Shown: positions 46,902 to 55,765 of the stretch, piece by piece
How positions within the stretch are numbered: the stretch's first letter is position 1
Layout of the letters: each line of letters opens with the position of its first letter
Source: CAXBBB01 sp963815505
GTDB taxonomy: Bacteria; Bacteroidota; Rhodothermia; Rhodothermales; BA12
Direction: 5' to 3'
Assembly (NCBI GenBank): GCA_963815505.1
Contig: CAWFGU010000022.1
Span: 248,001-312,000, forward strand
Length of the DNA stretch: 64,000 bases
Made by a program: the position numbers and the translations under genes
Notes under the pieces: generated by a model
What the model was told of the DNA's origin: nothing
Database searches by the model: none
What the model saw: the letters and a program-made list of their open reading frames with translations, nothing else

Positions 46902-47522
46902 TCAGCCTGTCCGCTTGATCGTGCAACCGATGGAGCGTGTCACGCCGGGATCAGGCGCGCTGCCCTGAGCGACGGCCTGTATCGCCTCCATCAGAAACGG
47001 CTGCGTCACCTTGCTCGCATCTCGGGCGTTATCGTCGATGGCGCCGCGGTAGACGAGTTTCTTGTCGCCGTCGAACAGGAAGACTTCGGGCGTGCGCGTG
47101 GCCCCGAACGCGTCGGCTATGGCCGTTCCAGCGTCCTGCACGTAGGGGACGGTGTAGCGGTGCTCGGCGGCATGGGCACGCATCGCGGCGGGTGAGTCGT
47201 CATCGTTGCGGAAAGCGACGTTGCTGTTGACGATGATCGTTCCGATGCCCTGGGCCTGAGCGCGCGCGGCCAGCGGGGCAAATCGGTCCTGCCAGGCGAG
47301 CACGAACGGGCACGTGTTGGCACCGAAGATGACGAGTAGGCCGCCTTCGCCCGCAACCGCTCCGAGCGTGTATTGGGAGCCGTCGGTTCCCATCATCGCG
47401 GTTGTGGGCAGGGGAAGAGCGCTACCGATGGCAAGGGGCGTCTGGCCTGCTACGTGCGACGGCGCAAACGCAGTCAGTATGAGGGCGGCGGCTGCGAGAA
47501 CAGGGACAGAAGAGCGGCGCAT
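46902..47522 (-). CDS. Secreted AhpC/TSA-type thioredoxin-fold protein
   Basis: A 206-residue protein. The signal peptide (about 1-27) ends SHVAGQ. A redoxin domain carries FGANTCPFVLAWQDRF near 78, with one Cys where many relatives have CxxC, then IVNSNVAFRNDDD, YVQDAGTAIADAFGATRTPE with the cis-Pro, and a C-terminal SIGCTIK motif with a second Cys. This pattern belongs to a common family of periplasmic redoxin proteins. The exact redox partner is unknown. The ATG at 47522 (MRRSSV) is favoured over one 15 codons upstream. Confidence 0.87.
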   Translation of the reverse strand: MRRSSVPVLAAAALILTAFAPSHVAGQTPLAIGSALPLPTTAMMGTDGSQYTLGAVAGEGGLLVIFGANTCPFVLAWQDRFAPLAARAQAQGIGTIIVNSNVAFRNDDDSPAAMRAHAAEHRYTVPYVQDAGTAIADAFGATRTPEVFLFDGDKKLVYRGAIDDNARDASKVTQPFLMEAIQAVAQGSAPDPGVTRSIGCTIKRTG

Positions 47523-47678
47523 GGCGAAAATCAAGTTGGTTGGAGTGGAAACGTTTCGGGTGTGCATTGGGATTCCTACACCATCTCATCGGTTACGCCG
47601 CCGTCGATCTTGGTGGTAGAACTTTGCGCACCGCCGTTTGGTAAACGCATTCGTTTCCTTTTGCGTATTTCTACTTCT

Positions 47679-48050
47679 ATGGCCGTCTCCATTGCCCACC
47701 TGCACGACCTCGCCGTCCTCTACCTCGGCCTCGCGTATGGCGCCGACGCCGATCTCGACAGTTCAGAGATGCAGGAAATCGTTGCCCGTCTCTATAAGTG
47801 GCAACCCAACCGCGATCCGGCGATGCTCCAGCATGTACTGCGCGAGGCGTCGATGACGTACTTCAACAACCCCTCGCGTGAGCGCCTCGAGACCATCATT
47901 GAGACGTTGGGTAAGGCGCTCGATCAGGACACGCGCTCGACGATCCTCGAAGACTTGGTCAGCATCGCCGAGGCGGATGGCGAAGTCGTGGCCCTCGAAC
48001 GCGATTACATCGCCCACCTGCGTAAGGCGTGGACGAGCGAAGCGGCCTGA
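47679..48050 (+). CDS. TerB-like protein
   Basis: A 123-residue, all-helical acidic protein. The C-terminal half has EDLVSIAEADGEVVALERDY, matching the 'iA.aDGev...E' metal-binding motif of TerB/DjlA-N domains. The N-terminal half has a weaker copy, LAYGADADLDSSEMQEI. TerB domains bind divalent metals and are associated with tellurite-type stress systems, but no other ter gene is present. It is convergent, 4 bp apart, with a two-gene cassette on the minus strand. Confidence 0.8.
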   Translation: MAVSIAHLHDLAVLYLGLAYGADADLDSSEMQEIVARLYKWQPNRDPAMLQHVLREASMTYFNNPSRERLETIIETLGKALDQDTRSTILEDLVSIAEADGEVVALERDYIAHLRKAWTSEAA

Positions 48051-48054
48051 GATC

Positions 48055-48528
48055 TCAAGACGCCGCTAGCACATCGACCGCTTCGACGACCGCTCGGTCG
48101 GCGCGGTACATGAACGGTAGCGACTTGCGCACGCCCGCCGCATCGGTGTACGCGATCTCAAACGGCACATCTCGGCCTGAGCTTTGATGCTTCAACTCGA
48201 CCTGCCCCGAGCCACCGGACGCGATTCGGTCGCTGGGGCGGATATGGCCCTGCACCTCGCCGATTGAAACCTCGGTGACGGCCGCTCCTCTGTTGACGAA
48301 TAGCGCCGTGACGGCGTCGCCGCTCGGGGCCGTGCCGACGAATCGGAATTCGGGTTCAACCTCGAAGTGAGGCACATCCACCTTTCGCTTGCCGAGCACT
48401 TCGGTCGTAGCGTGATCGACGCGTGAGTCGTAGTCGAGACCCAGCATCTTTTCGATGGGCGCCCAGATCACCTGGAGCACGTAGATCGAACCGACCAGAT
48501 CGGACAGCCAGCGAAGCAGAGAGCTCAT
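48055..48528 (-). CDS. Hypothetical protein, N-terminal hydrophobic helix and soluble domain
   Basis: A 157-residue protein, not recognised. Residues about 5-28 (LRWLSDLVGSIYVLQVIWAP) are amphipathic to hydrophobic. The remainder is a beta-rich domain (EPEFRFVGTAPSGDAVTALF, VTEVSIGEVQGHIRPSDRIA, VPFEIAYTDAAGVRKSLPFM), reminiscent of an Ig-like or C2-like sandwich. It starts 6 bp after the stop of the upstream membrane-protein gene on the same strand, so the two are an operon. Confidence 0.7.
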   Translation of the reverse strand: MSSLLRWLSDLVGSIYVLQVIWAPIEKMLGLDYDSRVDHATTEVLGKRKVDVPHFEVEPEFRFVGTAPSGDAVTALFVNRGAAVTEVSIGEVQGHIRPSDRIASGGSGQVELKHQSSGRDVPFEIAYTDAAGVRKSLPFMYRADRAVVEAVDVLAAS

Positions 48529-48534
48529 GGCGGA

Positions 48535-49056
48535 TCAGCGCGTGAAGGCGCGGCCCATCTGGCCCAGTCCGTGCTCGCCAGTGATCGCGTCGTCGCGGGC
48601 TTCGGCGTCAAGCAACTCGTGCGACATAGGCACGTGGGGAGCAACCTCCTCTTTCGTCTCCATCTGCGCGACCCAGAACGCTGCGGTGACCGCTCCGATC
48701 AAGCCGGAGGCCGCCATGGCCTTGCCCCATCCGTCAGGGCCTCCGGTCGCCAAGCCGAACGCCCACCACGCCACTATCGCGACTCCGGCCAATCCGACTG
48801 CGCGGCGGTGCGACGGTGCCATCCACATGCCGGACGCAGCAAAGGCGCCGCCCATGAAGAGGCTCGTGAACGATTTGGAAACCCAGTCGAGATCGCCCTG
48901 CCACGCATCAAATCCCAGCACTTGCAAAAAGCCGAGCGTGAGCGTCATGCCAGCGACCTGACCGACCGTTGCGCCGAGCAGAGCGGCTGGCGCCACGAGT
49001 GCCCAGCGTGTAGCGGTTTTCCAGTGACGCGAAAGAGAGGAAAGGAAGGACTTCAT
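48535..49056 (-). CDS. Hypothetical integral membrane protein
   Basis: A 173-residue protein with about four hydrophobic helices (ALVAPAALLGATVGQVAGMT, FTSLFMGGAFAASGMWM, VGLAGVAIVAWWAFGLATGG, ASGLIGAVTAAFWVA) and a polar C-terminus (ETKEEVAPHVPMSHELLDAE). Not recognised. It is followed 6 bp later by the 157-residue gene, which suggests that the two products act together at the membrane. Confidence 0.72.
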   Translation of the reverse strand: MKSFLSSLSRHWKTATRWALVAPAALLGATVGQVAGMTLTLGFLQVLGFDAWQGDLDWVSKSFTSLFMGGAFAASGMWMAPSHRRAVGLAGVAIVAWWAFGLATGGPDGWGKAMAASGLIGAVTAAFWVAQMETKEEVAPHVPMSHELLDAEARDDAITGEHGLGQMGRAFTR

Positions 49057-49093
49057 CGCGGCACTGGGTTCGTTGAATCATCTACAATGTAAA

Positions 49094-49129
49094 CGCCACC
49101 CCCTCGCATTCAAAGCAAGAGGGCGGCGC
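49094..49129 (-). terminator. Possible terminator after the alcohol dehydrogenase
   Basis: On the minus strand an imperfect GC-rich stem, CGCCGCCCTC with GGGGGTGGCG, is followed by GTTTAC. It lies between the dehydrogenase stop and the membrane-protein start, both on the minus strand. Confidence 0.5.
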
Positions 49130-49146
49130 TGCTCATTCGGCACGAG

Positions 49147-50322
49147 TCACGGCTTAAGGACGACCTTGATGCAGTCGTCCTTCTTGTCGCGGAACGTGTC
49201 GTACATCTTGGGCGCGTCGTCCAGCGAGGCCGTGTGCGTGATGACGAACGACGGGTCGATCTCGCCGTCGACGATCTTTTGCATCAGCGGATCGAGGTAG
49301 CGCTGGACGTGCGTCTGGCCCATCTTGAACGTCAGTCCCTTATTCATCGCGGCGCCAAACGGAATCGTAACGGCGGCGGCGTAGACGCCCGGCACCGAGA
49401 TCGTCCCACCTTTGCGGCACGACTTGATCGCCTGCTGCAGCACGTACGGGTGATCCGACTGAAGGTGGACAGCAGCCTTGGCTTTGTCGACGAGCGCCTT
49501 GGCGTCGTTGGCGGCGTGACTTTCTGCACCGACGGCGTCGATGCAGCGGTCGGGTCCGCGCCCGCCCGTCATGTCCATCAGCGTCTCGTACACATCGACA
49601 TCGTCGTCCGAGAAGTCGATGGTTTCGGCGCGTCCATGCGTGCGTGCCATGGCGAGCCGCTCGGGGACCTGGTCGATGGCGATTACGCGTCCAGCTCCCA
49701 TCATCCAGGCGCTCTGGATCGCGAACTGGCCGACCGGCCCGCAGCCCCAAATAGCGACGGTATCGCCGCCTTCGATTTCGGCGTTCTCGGCAGCCATATA
49801 ACCGGTCGGGAAGATGTCCGATAGGAAGAGCGCTTGCTCATCGGTCAACGCTTCGGGTACTTTGATTGGGCCGATGTCGGCGTAGGGTACACGTAGCAGT
49901 TCGGCCTGACCGCCCGGAATGCCGCCGAGCAGGTGCGAGTAGCCATAGACGCCAGCGGGCGAGTGGCCCATCTGTTTGCGCGCGTTTTCGGGCTTGGGGT
50001 TGGACTCGTCGCAGAGCGAGAACATCGTCTTTTCGCAGAACCAGCAGTGACCACACGAGATCGTGAACGGTACGACGACCCGGTCGCCCTTCTTCAAGTT
50101 GGTCACCCCCGAGCCGACTTCTTCGACGATACCCATCGGCTCGTGACCGATGATGTCGCCCTCCTTCATCATGGGAACGAAGCCGTCGTAGAGGTGAAGG
50201 TCCGATCCGCAGATGGCAGTCGAAGTGACACGGATGATGGCGTCGCGCGAGTCTTGGATTTCGGGATCGGGGTGCGTATCGACACGGACGTCGCCTTGGC
50301 CGTGCCAGGTGAGCGCTTTCAT
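49147..50322 (-). CDS. Zinc-dependent alcohol dehydrogenase (formaldehyde-dehydrogenase-like MDR)
   Basis: A 391-residue medium-chain dehydrogenase. The catalytic zinc site is ICGSDLHLYDG near 38 with GHEPMG near 60. The structural zinc site is CGHCWFCEKTMFSLC near 90 (four Cys). The NAD fold is VAIWGCGPVGQFAIQSA near 188. The stretch MTGGRGPDRCIDAVGAE near 251 is typical of the glutathione-independent formaldehyde dehydrogenase/threonine dehydrogenase-like group. Substrate is inferred, not shown. The N-terminus MKALTWHGQGDVRVD fixes the start at 50322. Confidence 0.93.
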   Translation of the reverse strand: MKALTWHGQGDVRVDTHPDPEIQDSRDAIIRVTSTAICGSDLHLYDGFVPMMKEGDIIGHEPMGIVEEVGSGVTNLKKGDRVVVPFTISCGHCWFCEKTMFSLCDESNPKPENARKQMGHSPAGVYGYSHLLGGIPGGQAELLRVPYADIGPIKVPEALTDEQALFLSDIFPTGYMAAENAEIEGGDTVAIWGCGPVGQFAIQSAWMMGAGRVIAIDQVPERLAMARTHGRAETIDFSDDDVDVYETLMDMTGGRGPDRCIDAVGAESHAANDAKALVDKAKAAVHLQSDHPYVLQQAIKSCRKGGTISVPGVYAAAVTIPFGAAMNKGLTFKMGQTHVQRYLDPLMQKIVDGEIDPSFVITHTASLDDAPKMYDTFRDKKDDCIKVVLKP

Positions 50323-50437
50323 GGGCGGTGGGGGTTGGGTGAGACCTTCTCACCGGACCTGATCCCGCACCGTTCCGACAGATTGTGACGCACGCGGCTT
50401 CATACTGGGTTCGTACCGTGCTCTTCCAACTCGCCTC

Positions 50438-51316
50438 TTACTCGACCGTTGTGAATGCTCCAACGTACTCGGTGAACGTACCGGTATCGGCCCAGACCGG
50501 AGCGCCGTGCAGCCGCACGCTACGGGTTTCTCCTTTGGCATTTAGTAAGCGGCAGTCGAGCGTGCAGGCCGAGCGGCGTTCGACGGCGGCTTGCCATGCC
50601 TCGGCAATACGGGTACGATCATCGATGTGGAGCACATCGGTCCATCCGTTGGCGGTGCTCTGGGCCGTAGTGCGTCCGGTCACGCGTGTCCATGAGGGGC
50701 TGACATCGAAGACGGCGCCCGTATCGTCGGCGGCGAGTGTGCAGAGAGTCGCGGCGTCGGTGAGAGCAGATGCGCGGCGTTCGCGCATCCGAAGTCCGAT
50801 CTCGGTCGAGACGGAAGCAGCCAACTCCTCGATGACGTGCACGTCCTCTTCGGTCCACGCGCGCGGCATGTCGCTGACGACGCAGAACGACCCCAGCGGC
50901 TCGCCTTCGGGCGCATGGACCGGAGCGCCGACGTACGCGACGACACCCAAATCTGCGATGGCCGCATTGGCTCGGACGAGCGGATGCTCTCGGGCGTCCT
51001 CTACGACGAGCGGCGCGTTGCGCTCGACGACGTGCTGACAGAACGAGTGCGACAGCGGTGTGTGCCTCACGTCCATCCCGACGCGGCTCTTGAACGTCTG
51101 ACGCTCGGGTTCGACGAGTGACAGCAGCGCGACGGGCGTGCCGAGCAGGCGTGTTGCCAGACGCGTATAGCGGTCGAACACAGCGTCGGCCGACGGATCG
51201 AGCAGTCCGCTTCGGCGCAGAGCGCGCAGGCGTATCGGGTCTGACAGAGCAGCGGCGGTTCGATGGAGAGGAGCGTTGTCGGACACAGCGGGCAGGTGAT
51301 GGAGGAAGCGAGTCAT
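50438..51316 (-). CDS. GAF-PAS protein without output domain
   Basis: A 292-residue soluble protein. Residues about 20-170 form a GAF domain (RLRALRRSGLLDPSADAVFD, LATRLLGTPVALLSLVEPER, SHSFCQHVVERNAPLVVEDA, LGVVAYVGAPVHAPEGEPLG). A PAS domain follows to the C-terminus (DDTGAVFDVSPSWTRVTGRT, DVLHIDDRTRIAEAWQAAVE). There is no kinase, cyclase or DNA-binding domain. It may feed a partner by protein contact. The ATG at 51316 (MTRFLHHLP) is chosen; the upstream frame is basic and non-conserved in character. Confidence 0.85.
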   Translation of the reverse strand: MTRFLHHLPAVSDNAPLHRTAAALSDPIRLRALRRSGLLDPSADAVFDRYTRLATRLLGTPVALLSLVEPERQTFKSRVGMDVRHTPLSHSFCQHVVERNAPLVVEDAREHPLVRANAAIADLGVVAYVGAPVHAPEGEPLGSFCVVSDMPRAWTEEDVHVIEELAASVSTEIGLRMRERRASALTDAATLCTLAADDTGAVFDVSPSWTRVTGRTTAQSTANGWTDVLHIDDRTRIAEAWQAAVERRSACTLDCRLLNAKGETRSVRLHGAPVWADTGTFTEYVGAFTTVE

Positions 51317-51389
51317 ACGGCGGACCAAAGCACGAATCGGCGGGTCGTACGCACGCTCGGTAAGCAAGATGGGGCACCGAGCGCGGTTT

Positions 51390-54300
51390 TCACTCGCCCA
51401 AATCGACGACGGGAGCGCCCGTAGCCGGAAGCTGGTCGGCGACGGCAGCGATTTCTGAAGCCAGCGCGTCCAACTGGGCACGCGCGTCGGCCAACTCCCG
51501 CTCGGCCATCGCGACGGAACCGCGGTGCAGCGGCGTCGGCCCATACTGCGTGGTCAGCCCCCGGTAGCCGACGAACATCCGCGACTGGATCGACGGCGGA
51601 TTGCGCTCGCCGACGGCGTCCTTGGCGTCGTAGCCGCTCAGTTTGCGGTCGAGATCCGTCAGGTTTCGGTGGATGGATGCAATGCGAGCGGCCAAGGCGG
51701 CATCGGGGCGACGGGCGCGGTCATGGGCCGATCGCAGAGCGTCGGCGCGATCCTCGGCGCGTTCGAGCGCGTTGCCGAACAGCGTCATGTCGGTCATCAG
51801 CGCCTCCATCTGCTCGCGAAACGCTTCGAGCGTGGCGACGGGAGCCGACGGCAGCGCGCCCTGGCGTAGAGGCACGACGTTAAACGATACGGGAGCCGAG
51901 AGCGCCAACTCGACGCCATCCGACGTGCGGACGAGCGTCGCCGAGTACGATCCCGGCTCGACCATGAATCCGCTAGGCCTGGACGACTCGCCCGGCGTGA
52001 TCGGCCCCAATGCGTCGCGCTCCAGATCCCACGCGACGCGGTGCAACCCCTTAGAGGTACGTCCGTCGACGCGCGCTACGATGTCCCCTCGTCCGTCGCG
52101 AATGACCAGCTCGACCTTGTCGGCCTGCTCGTTGCGTTCGGCCTCGAGGGCGTCCCAGCCGGGGAAGGGCACGTCGTCTCCGTCCTCGACTTCTTTCTCG
52201 GCCGATCGGCGCTGCGCCTCGAGGCTTTCGTAACCGTCGCGGAGGTAGTAGGTGAAGACGGCTCCGAAGTCGGGGTTGGGCGCGGTGTAGTAATCGTCGC
52301 CTTGCGAGTTGTTGGTGACCGAGCGCTCGCGGTACAGTTTGGCGTCGCGCAGTCCGAACAGGTGACCGGGCTTGGCGAGAACCGCATCGGTCATCTCGCG
52401 CAGCGGCGTGTAATCGTCGAGGATGAAGAAGCCTCTGCCGAACGTAGCGGCGACCAGGTCATTTTCGCGGCGCTGAATCACCAGGTCGCGCGTCGAGATC
52501 GTCGGCATGTCGCCGCCCAGTTCGATCCACTGTCCGCCTCGGTTGGGCGAGAAGTAGACGCCGTTCTCGGTCCCGGCGAAGATGAGTCCGGGCTTCTGGT
52601 GGTCCTGAACGACGCGCCAGACGAGCGTGCGCTCGGGCAGTCCCTCGGTCATCAGCTTCCACGAGCGTCCCCGGTCGTCGCTGCGGATCAGGTAGGGGCT
52701 GAGGTCGCCGTTCTTGTGGTGATCGAGCGCGGCAAAGACGATGTTGGCGTCGTGCCGGTCAGGACAGACGTGGTTGACGAACGCCATCGCGGGCACGCCG
52801 GGAATGCTGCCCACATCAATCCGCCGCCACGTCGATCCGCCATCCTCGGTGACCTGGATCAGCCCGTCGTCCGTTCCGGCGTAGACCAGGTTGGCGTCTC
52901 GGGGCGACACGTCGACCGACGAGATCGTGTTGTAAACCGACATCGCATACAAGTCCCACGCGTTGTCGTAGCTCTGCACGCGGCCCATGATCGGAAGCTC
53001 GAAGCGTTCTTCGTCGCGGGTTAGATCGCCCGAAATGGCCGTCCAGCTGTCGCCTCGGTCGGTCGACTTCCAGACGCGCTGCGACGCGAAGTAGATCGTG
53101 GCCGGATCGTGCGGACTGACGACGATGGGAGCGTCCCAGTTGTAGCGCTCGGTTTCGCCTGGCGTGGACTGAGGCACGACGAACGTAGCCTCGCCCGTGA
53201 TGCGGTCGATGCGGTGCAGGTTGCCCTGCTGCGATTGGGCGTAGCCGATGTCCGGGTTGCCCGGCTCGGTCGCCGACTGGTGGCCGTCTCCGCCCAGCGT
53301 CGTGTACCAGTCGCCGTTGCGAATGCCCTGGCGCGCATCGGTCCGCGAGGGGCCGCCCTGGGATCCGTTGTCCTGCGTGCCGCCAAAGACGTTGTAGAAC
53401 GGGACCGCGTCGTCGACGGCGACTTTGTAGTACTGCGTGACGGGCAGGTTGGCGACGTAGCGCCACGTCTCGCCGCCGTCGAACGATTCGTAGAGTCCGC
53501 CGTCGGTGCCTGCGAGCAGGTAGTCGGGGTCGTCGGGGCGGAAGGCCAGGGCGTGGTTGTCGCTGTGCTTGTAGCGGCTGCGCTCGCGCTCAAAATTGGC
53601 GCCATGGTCGTTGGACTGCTGAATGCGCACGTCCATCAGGTAGAGGCGCCCTTCGTGGTGCGGCGACGCGTAGAGCTCCTGGTAATAGTGCGGCCCCGTT
53701 CCCCCGGCGACGGCGTCCGACATCTTGCGCCAGCTCGCGCCGCGGTTCTCGCTCATGTAGACACCGCCGGTCCGCCCGTCGAGTTCGATGGCGGCGTAGA
53801 CGCGGTCGGGGTTCTGGGGCGAGATGGCCAGACCGATTTTGCCCATGTTGCTGCTGGGCAATCCGCGCGAGAGCTTGGTCCACGTCTGCCCACCGTCGAC
53901 ACTTTTGTGGAGACCCGAGCCGGGACCGCCGCCCATGTAGGCCGCCACGTTGCGGTGACGCTGCCACGTGGCAGCATAGATCACGTCGGGATCGCGCGGG
54001 TCGTAGACCAGGTCGGTCGCCCCGGTCCACTCGTCGTCTCCCAACGTGCGCGTCCACGTCTCGCCGCCGTCGTCGGTGCGGTAGATGCCGCGCTCGCCGC
54101 CCTTGCTCCACAGCGGACCTTGCGCGGCTACGAGCACGACGTCGGAGTTCTCGGGGTGGACCATGATCGTCGACAGGTGCTGGCTTTCTTTCAGGCCCTT
54201 GTTTTCCCACGTCCGGCCACCGTCGGCCGAGCGGTAGATGCCGTCGCCATAGCCGACGTGCCGCCCGCCCACGTCCTCGCCCGATCCGACCCAGACCGTG

Positions 54301-54614
54301 TTGGGGTTCTGCGGGTCGAGGGCGATGGCACCCGTCGAGTATGAGCCTTGCCCGTCAAACAGGGATTCCCACGTCGTGCCGCTGTTCTCGGTCTTCCACA
54401 CGCCGCCGCTGCCGACGGTCACAAACCACGTGTCGTTGTCGTCCGGGTGGATGGCGATGTCTGCGACGCGACCCGACGTAAACGCCGGACCGATGCCGCG
54501 CCACGCCAGCGCGTCGTAGCTGAGACTTTCGACGGTAGGCGGAGCGTCGGCCTCTTGCGCCTGAGCAGGTAGGACGAGCAGGGCGAGCAGAAGGGGGAGT
54601 AGCAGTCGGCGCAT
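51390..54614 (-). CDS. Large secreted BNR/VPS10-type beta-propeller protein
   Basis: A 1074-residue protein with signal peptide 1-19 (ending AQAQ). Residues about 40-720 form two propellers made of BNR/Asp-box repeats (SADGGRTWE, TDDGGETWT, SVDGGQTWT, STDRGDSWT, TEDGGSTWR, SDDRGRSWK) with GRVADIAIHPDDNDTWFVTV opening. The C-terminal third has a FlgD-like sandwich (KVELVIRDGRGDIVARVDGR, GLHRVAWDLERD) and a helical tail. This is the sortilin-like glycosyl-hydrolase-annotated family common in Bacteroidota. Catalysis is unproven. The helical end may fold over the propeller. Confidence 0.92.
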   Translation of the reverse strand: MRRLLLPLLLALLVLPAQAQEADAPPTVESLSYDALAWRGIGPAFTSGRVADIAIHPDDNDTWFVTVGSGGVWKTENSGTTWESLFDGQGSYSTGAIALDPQNPNTVWVGSGEDVGGRHVGYGDGIYRSADGGRTWENKGLKESQHLSTIMVHPENSDVVLVAAQGPLWSKGGERGIYRTDDGGETWTRTLGDDEWTGATDLVYDPRDPDVIYAATWQRHRNVAAYMGGGPGSGLHKSVDGGQTWTKLSRGLPSSNMGKIGLAISPQNPDRVYAAIELDGRTGGVYMSENRGASWRKMSDAVAGGTGPHYYQELYASPHHEGRLYLMDVRIQQSNDHGANFERERSRYKHSDNHALAFRPDDPDYLLAGTDGGLYESFDGGETWRYVANLPVTQYYKVAVDDAVPFYNVFGGTQDNGSQGGPSRTDARQGIRNGDWYTTLGGDGHQSATEPGNPDIGYAQSQQGNLHRIDRITGEATFVVPQSTPGETERYNWDAPIVVSPHDPATIYFASQRVWKSTDRGDSWTAISGDLTRDEERFELPIMGRVQSYDNAWDLYAMSVYNTISSVDVSPRDANLVYAGTDDGLIQVTEDGGSTWRRIDVGSIPGVPAMAFVNHVCPDRHDANIVFAALDHHKNGDLSPYLIRSDDRGRSWKLMTEGLPERTLVWRVVQDHQKPGLIFAGTENGVYFSPNRGGQWIELGGDMPTISTRDLVIQRRENDLVAATFGRGFFILDDYTPLREMTDAVLAKPGHLFGLRDAKLYRERSVTNNSQGDDYYTAPNPDFGAVFTYYLRDGYESLEAQRRSAEKEVEDGDDVPFPGWDALEAERNEQADKVELVIRDGRGDIVARVDGRTSKGLHRVAWDLERDALGPITPGESSRPSGFMVEPGSYSATLVRTSDGVELALSAPVSFNVVPLRQGALPSAPVATLEAFREQMEALMTDMTLFGNALERAEDRADALRSAHDRARRPDAALAARIASIHRNLTDLDRKLSGYDAKDAVGERNPPSIQSRMFVGYRGLTTQYGPTPLHRGSVAMAERELADARAQLDALASEIAAVADQLPATGAPVVDLGE

Positions 54615-54680
54615 AACGGTGGAAAGTGAGGCAGAGACACGCGGAATCTACATCATGCGCACCACGCACTCGCCCACCTG

Positions 54681-55679
54681 TTAGCTAAACAGCGCCTCGA
54701 CGAACGCGACCCGGTCGAACACCTGCAAGTCGTCGATGCCTTCGCCGACGCCGATGTACTTGACGGGGATCTTGAAGCCGTTCGAAATGCCGATCACGAC
54801 GCCGCCTTTGGCCGTGCCGTCGAGCTTGGTAAGCACCATCCCGGTCACGTCGACGCTTTTGGTAAACTCCTCGGCCTGGCGGACGGCGTTCATGCCGGTC
54901 GATCCGTCGAGCACGAGCAGCACTTCGTGCGGAGCGCCCGCGACCTGACGGTCCATCACGCGCTTGATCTTGGACAACTCGTCCATCAGCCCGCCCTTGT
55001 TGTGGAGCCGCCCAGCCGTGTCGATGATCGCTACGTCGGCGCCTTTGGATTTGGCCGATGCAATCGTGTCGAACGCGACGGCGGCAGGGTCGGCGCCGTG
55101 TCCCTGCTTGATGATCGGCACGCCCGCGCGCTGCGCCCAGATGTCGAGCTGCTCGGTCGCCGCAGCGCGGAACGTGTCGGCGGCGCCCAGAACGACGCTC
55201 TTTCCGGCCTGCTTGTAGCGGTGCGCCATCTTGCCGATCGTCGTCGTCTTGCCGACGCCGTTGACGCCGACGACCATGATGACGTGCGGGCTGTTGGGCA
55301 AATCAGCGTCAAAATCGCGCGGGCGTTCGGGCGCGTCTTCGAGCATCAGCCGGGCGATCTCGTCGCGCAGCAGTTCGTTGAAATCGTCCGTTCCCGTATA
55401 GCGGTCGGTCTTGACGCGCGCCTCGATGCGGCGGATGATCTCGACCGTCGTGTCGACGCCCAGGTCGGCGCTGACGAGGACCTCTTCGATGCGGTCGAGC
55501 ACGTCGTCGTCGATCGTGTCGCGGCCGCGGACCAGTAGGTCGATCTTGCCGAAGAACGACGAGCGGGTTTTCTCCATCCCCTCGTTCAGCTTGGCCTGCT
55601 CCTGTTGCCGGACTTCTTGCTGAGCGGGAGGCGCCGTCGGTTGGGGATTCTGTTTCTTGAATCGGTCGAAAAAGCCCAT
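54681..55679 (-). CDS. ftsY: Signal recognition particle receptor FtsY
   Basis: A 332-residue SRP-type GTPase. A short N-terminal lead (MGFFDRFKKQNPQPTAPPAQ) is followed by the N domain and the G domain with GVNGVGKTTTIGKMA near 138, ADTFRAAATEQL near 167, DTAGRLHNKGGLMDEL near 221 and TKLDGTAKGG near 284. The last region (YIGVGEGIDDLQVFDRVAFV) ends in the usual amphipathic part. FtsY docks ribosome-SRP complexes at the inner membrane. It is downstream of a CDP-alcohol transferase, 87 bp apart, same strand. Confidence 0.97.
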   Translation of the reverse strand: MGFFDRFKKQNPQPTAPPAQQEVRQQEQAKLNEGMEKTRSSFFGKIDLLVRGRDTIDDDVLDRIEEVLVSADLGVDTTVEIIRRIEARVKTDRYTGTDDFNELLRDEIARLMLEDAPERPRDFDADLPNSPHVIMVVGVNGVGKTTTIGKMAHRYKQAGKSVVLGAADTFRAAATEQLDIWAQRAGVPIIKQGHGADPAAVAFDTIASAKSKGADVAIIDTAGRLHNKGGLMDELSKIKRVMDRQVAGAPHEVLLVLDGSTGMNAVRQAEEFTKSVDVTGMVLTKLDGTAKGGVVIGISNGFKIPVKYIGVGEGIDDLQVFDRVAFVEALFS

Positions 55680-55765
55680 CGCGCAGTCGTGTCAGTTCGT
55701 GTTGGAGCGCAAGTAACTACCGACCGGCCCGAACGTGCCAGCCCATCCTCTTCACAAACGACTCG

